This document shows, piece by piece, positions 44,499-52,694 of a stretch of DNA of 64,000 bases. The stretch is from Bacillota bacterium (GTDB lineage: Bacteria > Bacillota > Clostridia > Ch29). Below the pieces are notes generated by a model. The model was not told the origin of the DNA. It searched no databases and worked only from the letters and a program-made list of their open reading frames with translations. The translations under genes were made by a program, and so were the position numbers. The stretch's first letter is position 1; each line of letters opens with the position of its first letter. Where the stretch lies: assembly GCA_013540605.1 (NCBI GenBank), contig JABVCK010000002.1, positions 96,339 to 160,338 of the forward strand, given 5' to 3'.

Positions 44499-46748
44499 TT
44501 AACCCCTTATTTTTACTACGACGCCGTCTTCAAACAGAAGCTCGACATCGTCCCCTGTCTCAATGTCCTCCAGTTCCGCATCTTCGCCATCCAGTTCCAC
44601 TTCAACGCCATCGTCCAGGCCATAAACCTCCGTGCTGCCATACACTTCAAGGGTTATTTCCATATCATCGGTGTCCACCGACACGACCTCTCCCTCAACG
44701 CTGTCAAGTTCGGCGTCTACCCTCACTGCGCTGGTCCCGTTGGCTATTTCGAGTTTTACATCCATGCCCAGCTTCAGGCTGCTGAACCTCGCCCTTACTC
44801 CTTCTACATAGATTTCTGCGCCGCCGACTCCATAAGTCCTGGTTCTGCTTCCAACCTTAACTGTTATGGTCGAATCACTGGCGTTTTTACCCGTAATTAC
44901 GCCCTCAACTTCCGTATATACGCTGCTGGCCCTTATTTCCAGCGCCAGTTCTGCCCTGAACTTGACCCGGACCTCCATATTGACTTTAAGGTCACCGGCC
45001 GCTGCCGCTTTTCCATCGATATACACCTTGGTGCCGCTGTTTATAGTTAAGGTCTTTGTGGTGCTCCCGACCTTGACCTTTATGCTGTTCCTGCCTACCT
45101 CGCTTATTACTCCTTCAGCCTCGCTTGCCAGGCTCTCGGCCTCTATCTTTACCGCCAGTTCCGCTCTATACCTGACCTTCACATTCATATCGACCATAAG
45201 GTCACCTACATCCGATTCTTCTCCATCCAGAAGGATGACGGTGTCGTCATCAATCGTGTAAGTTTTGTAGGAACTTCCTACCTTAACCCTTATCGTATCG
45301 TCATTCACCCTGTATATCACGCCTTCAACCTGTCCGGACGCCTCTGTCTCGGCTTCGACTACAAGGGCGTCATTTCCCTCAACCTCCAGTACCACCTTCA
45401 TGCCGGTTTCAAGCTCTGAAAGGGCGGCATCCTCACCGTCAAGGAAGATTTCGGTATTGCTGGTAATGTTGTAAGTCTTGATACGGCCGCTGTCCAGCCT
45501 TATCGTTATACCCCTGACACTGCCGGTGGTTATTGCGTATATGGTCCCGCTTACCTCCTCGGCTGCTGCATCATCGCCTTTTCTTTCGCCCTCCGCCTGT
45601 ATCTTGATGACCCTGTTCCTGTCGTCAACCTTCAGCTTCACATAGTCGCCCTCAAGCACATCCTCAAGGTCCGCATCCTCACCGTTGACCTCGATATCAG
45701 CGTCGGACTTGACAACGAATATGAATATTGCCGTACCGCTCTTTATCGTTATCTCCCTGTCGTCTGCGTCTATTGCCTTTACTTCTCCCCTGTAGTCGGA
45801 TACCAGTTTGTCTTCGGTCTTATCCTTCAGTTCTATGAACATTATTTTCCCCTGGCTGTCCAGCAGCACCTGAACGATGTTGCCTTCCTTCAGTTTGTCA
45901 AAGGAGATATAGCTTCCGTTGTAGTATACGGCTATTCCCTCCAGGGCTTCATAATCTTCCTCTTCTCCGTCCACCTCAAGGGTAAGCTCGTAGTCGTCAT
46001 AGTCGATGTCCACTATCTTTCCTTCCACTTCGTTCTCGTCCACATCGCTGTCCACCTTGCCGTCTATCCTATCCATGAGCACAGCCATCTCCGCCCTGGA
46101 TACCGCCTTGTTGGGGTTGAATGTTCCATCCGCGTTACCCACCATCAGCCCCAGGTCGTTTATAACATAAACGTAGCCCACGGCCCCTACGGGTATGGCG
46201 GGATAGTCCTTGAACTTAAGCCTGTCTTTCATATGGTCCTGGGCCTCTTCCTCATACCCCAGGGCCCTTACGAAATATTTTGCTACCTCCCACCTCTTGG
46301 CCGCTTCGTTGGGATTGAAGTCGAGAATATCCACTTCATCTAAAATCCCTTTGTCATAGGCCACCTTGATGTAACCCACAGCCCACTGGTCCACCTTCGA
46401 GCCCTTATATTTTGCAGGCAGGACATTTGTCTTAACGGCTTTATCTTCCCAGCCCATTATCCTGAGAGCCAGGACTATGGCCTCGAGCTTTGTTACCGAA
46501 CGATTGGGCTTGAAGGTCAGGTCCTCATACCCCTTTATAATGCCCTTTACCGCCATTTTCTCCATCGAGTTTTTTGCCCATGGCACATCATCCAGATCCT
46601 TCAGGCTGGTGAAAAATGCCAGGGTTAACTGCTTCTGTATCCCTGGAGGCAGTCCCCCGTCTGTCTTCCAGTTCGGTGCTGCATACCCTGTTGCAGCGAC
46701 CCCCAGTACCATAACAACAGCTAGCGTGATTGCCATCAGTCTTTTCAT
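44499..46748 (-). CDS. SLH-domain surface protein with seven beta repeats
   Basis: This protein of 749 residues has a signal peptide (M-K-R-L-M-A-I-T-L-A-V-V-M-V-L-G, cleavage after G-Y-A-A), three SLH domains (about 40-230; G-Y-E-D-L-T-F-K-P-N-R-S-V-T and G-N-A-D-G-T-F-N-P-N), then seven tandem repeats of about 65-75 residues that start V-E-G-x-I and contain a strong L-D-G-E-D segment. The repeats are rich in Asp/Glu, so the surface would be acidic. GGAGGAAGCGCAC supports the start at 46748. It is likely part of the S-layer or anchored to it; the export route is Sec. Confidence 0.9.
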   Translation of the reverse strand: MKRLMAITLAVVMVLGVAATGYAAPNWKTDGGLPPGIQKQLTLAFFTSLKDLDDVPWAKNSMEKMAVKGIIKGYEDLTFKPNRSVTKLEAIVLALRIMGWEDKAVKTNVLPAKYKGSKVDQWAVGYIKVAYDKGILDEVDILDFNPNEAAKRWEVAKYFVRALGYEEEAQDHMKDRLKFKDYPAIPVGAVGYVYVINDLGLMVGNADGTFNPNKAVSRAEMAVLMDRIDGKVDSDVDENEVEGKIVDIDYDDYELTLEVDGEEEDYEALEGIAVYYNGSYISFDKLKEGNIVQVLLDSQGKIMFIELKDKTEDKLVSDYRGEVKAIDADDREITIKSGTAIFIFVVKSDADIEVNGEDADLEDVLEGDYVKLKVDDRNRVIKIQAEGERKGDDAAAEEVSGTIYAITTGSVRGITIRLDSGRIKTYNITSNTEIFLDGEDAALSELETGMKVVLEVEGNDALVVEAETEASGQVEGVIYRVNDDTIRVKVGSSYKTYTIDDDTVILLDGEESDVGDLMVDMNVKVRYRAELAVKIEAESLASEAEGVISEVGRNSIKVKVGSTTKTLTINSGTKVYIDGKAAAAGDLKVNMEVRVKFRAELALEIRASSVYTEVEGVITGKNASDSTITVKVGSRTRTYGVGGAEIYVEGVRARFSSLKLGMDVKLEIANGTSAVRVDAELDSVEGEVVSVDTDDMEITLEVYGSTEVYGLDDGVEVELDGEDAELEDIETGDDVELLFEDGVVVKIRG

Positions 46749-46776
46749 GTGCGCTTCCTCCTTTAAATTAAGGTCA

Positions 46777-46885
46777 GGGGACACACCGCTACATTTAAGG
46801 CCAGGGGACACACCTCCTCTCCGAAGTCTGAGCCTGGGGTAGGAGGAATGTCCCCAATTGACATTCCTTGCCGCGGAATGTCCCC
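46777..46885. repeat. Family-B repeat cluster
   Basis: GGGGACACACCGCTAC, GGGGACACACCTCC, GGAATGTCCCC and TTCCTTGCCGCGGAATGTCC lie in series upstream of the SLH gene. The rest of the gap to 47033 is AT-rich and shows no gene. Confidence 0.8.
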
Positions 46886-47033
46886 AATTAATATCCTCCT
46901 ATATCCGTAATATATATTCGCAGAGTTTATGAATATTCTGGGGGTGGTAATAGAATTTTTTCATTTGCGTGGAATGCGCCTTGAATAGTACAATTAGATA
47001 TATATAAAGATAACTAAGCTCGGGGGCGTGTCA

Positions 47034-48296
47034 ATGAATTCATTCCTGGTTATATTCATAGCGTCATACGGAGCAGGTCTTATCGATTTCAGGCTGGAAG
47101 ACAGAAGGCAAGCCGCTTTCTGGACACTTTTCAAAGGATTCATCTGTGTTCTGCTTGCCGGCATGTACAACCATACCGGCCTGTCTCTCCTCGTATCCAC
47201 CCTCGGGGTATCCCTTGGCCACAAATGGCCTGTCACCCGCCGCTTCAGGGAGAGGGACGGGGAGATGCTTATACTGGGAACCATGCTTGCTTCAATGCCC
47301 CTGACCGGGATCGCCGCAGGGCTGATATACGCTGCCCTCCGGTGGGCCAAAGCAAAACACCACCTGTCGGTTATGGTAACAAGCTCTGTAACCGTTATAG
47401 CAATGTTCGTTCTGAAAAGACCGGATTCATCGATTTTTATAGGAATGTTTGCGCTGCTGGTATCCCTGCTGCAGTTCATTACGCACCTGGAAGAGATTGG
47501 CCACCGCCTGGCGGACAGCCGGATTTTCAGGCGCAGGACCCTGCTGAGGGCTTTGTCAGTATTTCTGGTATTGTCCGTGGCCGTTCTTATGTTTTTCAAC
47601 AGATACGTGTATAAAGGCCTTGGAATGCACATGGAATATATAAGGAACGGCCCCAGGGAGCTCAACTATATAGCGCTGACCTTTGACGATGGGCCCGACC
47701 CGGTATACACTCCGCAGATTCTTGATGTTTTGAAGGAAAAGGATGTGAAGGCCACATTCTTCCTGGTGGGCAGCCACGCGGCAAAATATCCCGAAATAGT
47801 AAAGAGAATGCACGAAGAAGGGCACTCAATCGGCAACCATACCAACTCCCACAGGAGCCTTATCCCCCTCTCGGATTCCGCCACCTACGGGGAGATAATG
47901 CTGGCCGAAAAAACCCTGGAGGGCATAACCGGTGAAAAACCCACGCTTTTCCGGCCGCCCCGGGGCGTATATTCGCAGTTTGCGCAGGATATTCTAAGGC
48001 AGGAGAGGTATACCCTGGTTCTCTGGGATGTTTCATCCCAGGACTGGGAGGAAATAAAGTACACGGATATTGTGCGATACGTTCTGAAAAGGGTGCGCCC
48101 GGGCTCCATAGTCCTGTTCCATGACAGCGGAAATATCATAACCAGCCAGGGAGGGGACAGGAGCAACACGGTGAAGGCGCTGCCGATAATAATTGACCGT
48201 CTGAGGGAACAAGGATACCAGCTTATTACAGTGGACCAGATGATAGTACTGAAGGGCCTGTCCGAGACAGAGGGTGCTCTTTATGATGATAACTAG
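47034..48296 (+). CDS. PlsY-like membrane domain fused to polysaccharide deacetylase
   Basis: This protein of 420 residues has two parts. Residues 1-165 hold about five membrane spans with L-F-K-G-F-I-C-V-L-L-A and L-G-V-S-L-G-H-K-W-P-V-x-x-x-F, which resemble L-K-G-x-x-P-V and L-G-H-x-W-P-V-F-x-x-F in PlsY acyltransferases, but the G-S-G-N and F-K-G-G-K-G catalytic segments are missing. After one more span, residues 215-410 form a NodB deacetylase with T-F-D-D-G-P, N-H-T-N-S-H, R-P-P-R-G, W-D-V-S-S-Q-D-W and L-F-H-D-S-G, all catalytic motifs intact. The enzyme part probably removes N-acetyl groups from wall glycan outside the cell. ATG 47034 with GGGGG upstream; a GTG at 47028 is also possible. 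Confidence 0.85.
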   Translation: MNSFLVIFIASYGAGLIDFRLEDRRQAAFWTLFKGFICVLLAGMYNHTGLSLLVSTLGVSLGHKWPVTRRFRERDGEMLILGTMLASMPLTGIAAGLIYAALRWAKAKHHLSVMVTSSVTVIAMFVLKRPDSSIFIGMFALLVSLLQFITHLEEIGHRLADSRIFRRRTLLRALSVFLVLSVAVLMFFNRYVYKGLGMHMEYIRNGPRELNYIALTFDDGPDPVYTPQILDVLKEKDVKATFFLVGSHAAKYPEIVKRMHEEGHSIGNHTNSHRSLIPLSDSATYGEIMLAEKTLEGITGEKPTLFRPPRGVYSQFAQDILRQERYTLVLWDVSSQDWEEIKYTDIVRYVLKRVRPGSIVLFHDSGNIITSQGGDRSNTVKALPIIIDRLREQGYQLITVDQMIVLKGLSETEGALYDDN

Positions 48297-48897
48297 ATGC
48301 CAGCCGAAATTTGTCCCACAGGTAGCCAGGCTGTTCTGTATTGCATTTTCAGACAGCATAGGCTTCTTTGCGGCTGATACGCCGGAAATCCGGGAAGCGG
48401 CGGAGGACGTATTTGGCCTGCTGATGAATACCTATAATGACAGCTTCTTTGTGGCTGTGGATGCCCAGGACCGGATAGCTGGGTACATAGTGGTGACAGA
48501 CAGCATAAAAAGGCTGTGGCTCAAAGCCCTGACCGGCGGCTATGCATTCAGGGCGGCCGGGAAATTCCTGGCCGGAAGATACGGAATAGGCATGCGCAGC
48601 TTATACAGGATGGCGCTGAACAAGCTCTTCTACATACGCTTCAACAGGTCTGCCCGTGGTTCGGGACAGGTGCTGTCGGTGGCGGTGCACCCTGATTGTC
48701 GGTCTATGGGCATAGGAAAGCAGTTGATAGAAAGAGGCCTTGCATGCCTTAAAGAAAAAGGCGTCAATACGGTAAAGCTGGAGGTGCGCCCCGGCAACAT
48801 GCCGGCCCTCAGGCTGTACCAGGGTTTTGGCTTCGGGGAAACAGGAAGGATGAAGGACCTCCAGGGCGAATGGATAGTGATGGAACTGCCTTTGTAA
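48283..48897 (+). CDS. GNAT-family N-acetyltransferase
   Basis: This 204-residue protein has the acetyl-CoA motif V-A-V-H-P-D-C-R-S-M-G-I-G-K-Q-L (R/Q-x-x-G-x-G/A) at about residue 135-150 and the C-terminal strand L-Y-Q-G-F-G-F. It resembles RimI-like or ribosomal-protein acetyltransferases, with an extra N-terminal half of about 110 residues. The substrate is unknown. The ATG at 48283 overlaps the end of the deacetylase gene by 14 bp, so the two are coupled. It could acetylate a sugar or peptide linked to the same wall process, which is inferred only from position. Confidence 0.85.
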   Translation: MMITRCQPKFVPQVARLFCIAFSDSIGFFAADTPEIREAAEDVFGLLMNTYNDSFFVAVDAQDRIAGYIVVTDSIKRLWLKALTGGYAFRAAGKFLAGRYGIGMRSLYRMALNKLFYIRFNRSARGSGQVLSVAVHPDCRSMGIGKQLIERGLACLKEKGVNTVKLEVRPGNMPALRLYQGFGFGETGRMKDLQGEWIVMELPL

Positions 48898-48903
48898 TCG
48901 CAG

Positions 48904-48941
48904 CGGGGACTGTCCTGGCCATATGACCAGAACAGTCCCCG
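48904..48941. repeat. Imperfect 38-bp hairpin, terminator candidate
   Basis: CGGGGACTGTCCTGG and CCAGAACAGTCCCCG pair around a CATATG-containing loop with two mismatches. It sits between the convergent GNAT and nhaC genes and lacks a T run. The GGGGAC edges recall the family-A repeats. Confidence 0.6.
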
Positions 48942-48989
48942 TATGTCTCTGCAGAACACTCCCCATCACAGTTTTTGATAGCTGTCTTT

Positions 48990-50441
48990 CTATTCGGAAG
49001 CTGCAATATTCATCTTTTTAATCTCTTCGTCGGTCATGTTGTCATGCCGTCCGATGCCAAGCATGATGCTTGCGAACATAACCGCCATCATGGCGAAGGC
49101 GTACAGGACAAACGGAGTAACTTCCAGCGCCGTAAGGGGGTGAATACCGTCCCTGGTAAAGCCAATGGTATAAATTATCGCAGGAGTCCACGGTAAAGAA
49201 TATACCAGCGTACAGGAAGTTGCATCAAGCAGATTCGCGGTCCTATACGGGCTGATGCCATATTTTCTGGACAACGGTTTTGCAAAGGAAGCGCCAACCG
49301 CCAATATCGCCGGGGCATTCAAACCCATTATCGAAGAAAGGGCAATAGTCATGCCGGAGATAGACAGTTCAGCACCCTTAGGCCCTTTGGCAATTTTGCC
49401 GAGGGAGTTCAAAAGCTTCAGGTCCCCCTGGCCGGCTCTCATTACGGCGATTGAGCCGAAAAGAAGGATAGCCAAGATGGATACCTGCAGCATGCTGTTG
49501 ATTCCCGTGTAAATCACCCCGTCCACCGTCCTGTCAAGGCCGGAGCCTGCAACCCTAAACAGGGCCTTCTTAGTCACTTCCTGCCCGGGGTCGATTTGTA
49601 TAAAATCCATGAGCCCGGCAAGAACTGCAGTTGCACCCGCCAAAACAGAGCCTATGGTAGTAGCAATGATGATGTCTCCGGACTTTATTGCCACCCAGAT
49701 TGTAATGGCCACAGGAACCAGCATTATCAGCGTCTTCTGGTTGTAGCTTGTCGTGTCAAGGGCGGCAACCTGTCCCTGGTAGGTCATGCCTATCACAATT
49801 ATTCCAACTATTGTAATCGCTGCAGCGGCCAGAGCGTATTTCAGCCTGGACCGGACAACCCCGGGGACGTCCACGCCCTGTGAAGTCGCAGAACAGATAG
49901 TCGTGTCCGAAACCGGTGCCAGGTTGTCGCCAAATGCCCCGCCGGAGACAATTGCACCCGCCAACAGGGCCGGGTGAGCGCCAAGGGCGACTCCCGCCGG
50001 GTATAAAACGCCCATCCCTGCTGCAATGGTCCCGAAACCAGTGCCCGAAGCTGTTGCAAAGATTGCTGATGCAATAAAGGACACTACGATGAAGGGCGTT
50101 CCGGAAATGCCCATAGATGCTGCTGCTGCAGCAATGCCTCCGGCAAGGCCGGACTCCCTCAAAATCCTTGAGAATACGCCCGCAAAAATCCAGCACACCA
50201 CCGGCACAATTGCTTCTCGGCTGGCCATTCCGCTAATGATGGTTTCGCTGTAAAGCTTTTTGTCCTTTGCAAAGAAGAAACCGGCAATAAGCGCCATAAA
50301 GGCCGGAATCCACAATGCGCCGTCCGAAATTGAGCTTTGCACAAAGGTTGTCAAAACGATAAGCACAATGAAAACAATGAATGGAATGAAGGACATCCAT
50401 TCTCCGCCATAAAACTCAACCTTCCTGCCTCTGTCTGCCAT
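48990..50441 (-). CDS. NhaC-family Na+/H+ antiporter
   Basis: This 483-residue membrane protein has about 12 spans. The segment G-G-A-F-G-D-N-L-A-P-V-S-D-T-T is the signature of the NhaC/ion-transporter (ArsB/NhaD) family, and N-A-P-A-I-L-A-V-G matches the second half. Members exchange Na+ for H+, or couple Na+ to organic acid or amino-acid exchange (MleN). GGGAGGGG before the ATG at 50441 supports that start. It follows ortB by 82 bp on the same strand, so it probably belongs to the sigma-54 ort operon and could export an end product or drive ornithine uptake. Confidence 0.88.
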   Translation of the reverse strand: MADRGRKVEFYGGEWMSFIPFIVFIVLIVLTTFVQSSISDGALWIPAFMALIAGFFFAKDKKLYSETIISGMASREAIVPVVCWIFAGVFSRILRESGLAGGIAAAAASMGISGTPFIVVSFIASAIFATASGTGFGTIAAGMGVLYPAGVALGAHPALLAGAIVSGGAFGDNLAPVSDTTICSATSQGVDVPGVVRSRLKYALAAAAITIVGIIVIGMTYQGQVAALDTTSYNQKTLIMLVPVAITIWVAIKSGDIIIATTIGSVLAGATAVLAGLMDFIQIDPGQEVTKKALFRVAGSGLDRTVDGVIYTGINSMLQVSILAILLFGSIAVMRAGQGDLKLLNSLGKIAKGPKGAELSISGMTIALSSIMGLNAPAILAVGASFAKPLSRKYGISPYRTANLLDATSCTLVYSLPWTPAIIYTIGFTRDGIHPLTALEVTPFVLYAFAMMAVMFASIMLGIGRHDNMTDEEIKKMNIAASE

Positions 50442-50523
50442 TTTTTCCCCTCCCTTTATCAATCTTGATGCCCTTGCTTCTTGCTTCTTACCCCTGAAAA
50501 GTATTTTTGAGCGCTCACCTCCC

Positions 50524-51930
50524 CTAACGGTTATTCAGGCACTGCCTTACAAATTCAACCGATGTTTTTGTCTCCTCGGCCAGAAATTCCATCTCCCTTT
50601 CGGTCAACTCAACCGCCCTGCAGTGCTCAAGGCAGTTGATGATATACGACTTCCTGAGCTTGTCCATATCCATGTCCCTTGCCCTTATCTGCCCGGGATG
50701 CTCCGGTATCACAATCCTCGTACCGGGCAAATCTTCAGACGGGTCCCCAGTCATAATCTCAACCCCCTGCTCGGCTGCAAAGCTGAGCTGCGCCGTGGGG
50801 TGTTTGCCCGCCCCGGTGTATTCGGTTTCCTGGACCACCAGCACTTCGTCCTCCTTCATTTCCCTAGCCACCGAGAATGCCGCCGCCAGCGAGGTGTTCC
50901 CGGCGGGCCCCCTCTCCAGACCCTCCAGCCGGGCAAGGACCTCGGTCATGAAAAACACTTCTCCCTGCGTCACCGTTACATACCTGTCCATATACCGGAG
51001 CGGCCTTGCGGCGTTTCTGGGCACATCGGTCCTGTCCGGCCACGTGGCGAAGGGCACGCCGAACCCCGTATGCCCTGTGGTGAACGACTTCCTGTTGAAG
51101 TCCCTGTCGCTGGCCATATGCAGCCCCTGCAGATTCACACTTGCCCCGATTATCCTGGTATTGCTGCATCCGGCCTTTATCAGCCCCCTTGCGGTACCGG
51201 TCAGGTTTCCTCCTCCGGCATGGGTTATTATAACCGCTTCGGGCCCTTTGCCCTCCCTTTGTCTCACCTGCCGGGCGATTTCATAGCCCAGGGTCTCAAT
51301 GCCTGCGATGGCATAGGGAGTATACAGTGAAGCATTGAAGTACCCCGTCTCTTCCAATAGCATAAGGAATACATAGAAGAGCTCCGGCCCCACGGTGAGC
51401 TGCATCACCTCGGCCCCGTAGGCCTCGCATTTCCTCCCCTTTTCTATTATCTCGGGCTGACCCTTCCCGGTGCTGTCGTATACCTCCTGCACTATTATGC
51501 ACTTCAGCCCTCTCATGGCAGCCTGGGACGCCACCGCCGCCCCGTAGTTGCCGCTGGTTGCCGCAATTACTCCCTTGTATCCCATCTTCTCGGCGTGATA
51601 TACCGAAACCGCAGCCCTTCTCGCCTTGAAGCTGCCCGACGGATTGCACGCCTCATCCTTAATATATATCTTGGCTCCGTATCCTGGGGCGGATACCTTG
51701 CGGACCAGCCTCGTAATGTTTTTAAGCTCTATCAGAGGCGTATTTCCTACGCCCGTACCGGCCTGTATCCTACGTATTTCGTCCAGCGCGTAGCCGGTCT
51801 CCTCCATCATCCTCTCATAATCAAAGGATAGCTCTCCAAGGCAGTAGGCATCATAATCAATGCCAACCGCCCTCTTCATGATTTCATTTTTCCTGGCCAT
51901 GACACCGATGTAGCTGTTGTCCCTACTCAT
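50524..51930 (-). CDS. ortB: 2-amino-4-ketopentanoate thiolase, beta (PLP) subunit
   Basis: This 468-residue PLP protein of the threonine-synthase/fold-II group has the PLP Lys in N-P-S-G-S-F-K-A-R-R and a glycine-rich phosphate loop H-A-G-G-G-N-L-T-G-T. It matches OrtB of Clostridium sticklandii. With OrtA it cleaves 2-amino-4-ketopentanoate with CoA to D- or L-alanine and acetyl-CoA, the last step of the oxidative ornithine pathway. The ATG overlaps the end of ortA by 8 bp. Length is typical (about 470). Upstream pathway genes (ornithine racemase, aminomutase, diaminopentanoate dehydrogenase) are not in the window. Confidence 0.93.
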   Translation of the reverse strand: MSRDNSYIGVMARKNEIMKRAVGIDYDAYCLGELSFDYERMMEETGYALDEIRRIQAGTGVGNTPLIELKNITRLVRKVSAPGYGAKIYIKDEACNPSGSFKARRAAVSVYHAEKMGYKGVIAATSGNYGAAVASQAAMRGLKCIIVQEVYDSTGKGQPEIIEKGRKCEAYGAEVMQLTVGPELFYVFLMLLEETGYFNASLYTPYAIAGIETLGYEIARQVRQREGKGPEAVIITHAGGGNLTGTARGLIKAGCSNTRIIGASVNLQGLHMASDRDFNRKSFTTGHTGFGVPFATWPDRTDVPRNAARPLRYMDRYVTVTQGEVFFMTEVLARLEGLERGPAGNTSLAAAFSVAREMKEDEVLVVQETEYTGAGKHPTAQLSFAAEQGVEIMTGDPSEDLPGTRIVIPEHPGQIRARDMDMDKLRKSYIINCLEHCRAVELTEREMEFLAEETKTSVEFVRQCLNNR

Positions 51931-52228
51931 GCTCCCAAACCTCCTCCAGCAGGTCTCTGACCTTTGGGCCTACCTCCAGCAACTCTTTCACAGGCTTGCC
52001 GAAGCTGTGGCCATACTCGGGGTTAATCCTGGACAGCTTCCCGCTGATTATGCGCCCTGTCAGGGTTTCTATCCTCACCGTTTCACCGATTTCACCTTCA
52101 TCCAGCAGAAATCCCTTTGCCCGCATCTCAAGCGGCACTTTAGCCGTATCCTCCGGGACCTGGGGCGCCCTTTGCCCCGGCTCCAGTATGATGTCGTGTA
52201 CTTCCACCCATTGCCCTTTATTGCTCAC
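51923..52228 (-). CDS. ortA: 2-amino-4-ketopentanoate thiolase, alpha subunit
   Basis: This 101-residue protein matches OrtA: W-V-E-V-H-D-I-I-L-E-P-G-Q-R-A-P-Q-V-P-E-D-T, then P-L-E-M-R-A-K-G-F-L. It is the small partner of OrtB and the two act as a heteromer. GAGGTG lies 6 bp before a GTG (52228), so I prefer that start; an ATG two codons upstream (52234) lies inside the ribosome site. A sigma-54 promoter lies about 95 bp upstream. Confidence 0.92.
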   Translation of the reverse strand: MSNKGQWVEVHDIILEPGQRAPQVPEDTAKVPLEMRAKGFLLDEGEIGETVRIETLTGRIISGKLSRINPEYGHSFGKPVKELLEVGPKVRDLLEEVWEHE

Positions 52229-52322
52229 TGTCATCACCTCATGTTCACCGATTAGTAAGAAACAGGACTGTGTGAAAACGCCTCCGGCCTCTGAGGCATT
52301 TCCCAGCGGCCCAAATAGTATA

Positions 52323-52340
52323 ATGCATATAATATGCCAA
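52323..52340 (-). promoter_or_regulatory. Sigma-54 (-24/-12) promoter for ortAB
   Basis: On the minus strand, TTGGCATATTATATGCAT has GG (-24) and GC (-12) with exactly the 12-bp offset required for RpoN promoters. Transcription would start near 52313, leaving a leader of about 85 nt before ortA. The downstream position after a sigma-54 activator gene supports this. Confidence 0.75.
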
Positions 52341-52391
52341 CCAAAAAACATCTGATTTCCCGGGGCTCAGCCGGTGTTAGGATTTGATTGA

Positions 52392-52407
52392 TTGTCATTT
52401 TTGACAA
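52392..52407. promoter_or_regulatory. Activator site 1, TTGTCA-N4-TGACAA
   Basis: The perfect inverted repeat TTGTCATTTTTGACAA lies about 55 bp upstream of the -24 box. Two identical-arm copies lie 270-300 bp away (52659-52692). Confidence 0.75.
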
Positions 52408-52588
52408 AAACGTGGCGGGGTACGACGCGATAACTCTGTTTCCGGTTCCCCCCATGGCACAGATGCCTTGGCCTATACGTCCGCAGGACGAGCCGTTAAC
52501 CATACCTGCAGCCCCCGGCTGCCAGCAGCCGGCACCGGGCACCTGGCACCTGCGGCTGCGGTCTGCGGCCTGCCAGCTGAAACTTCTT

Positions 52589-52614
52589 CAAAAAAAAAGA
52601 GCAGCAAAGGCTGC
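52589..52614 (-). terminator. Rho-independent terminator of the activator gene
   Basis: GCAGC and GCTGC close a 4-base loop, with a run of nine T on the minus strand. It separates the activator transcript from the ort operon. Confidence 0.85.
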
Positions 52615-52658
52615 CCTCCTGCAAGCTATTTCGTCGAAACCCTTCGTACGCCGCGCCA

Positions 52659-52692
52659 TTGTCAGAAATGACAATTTTGTCAAAAATGACAA
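52659..52692. promoter_or_regulatory. Activator sites 2 and 3, paired TTGTCA-N4-TGACAA
   Basis: TTGTCAGAAATGACAA (52659-52674) and TTGTCAAAAATGACAA (52677-52692) lie in phase 18 bp apart, directly after the activator stop codon. The rest of the 52229-52694 gap (about 52408-52588) is GC-rich with no gene seen. Confidence 0.75.
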
Positions 52693-52694
52693 CG

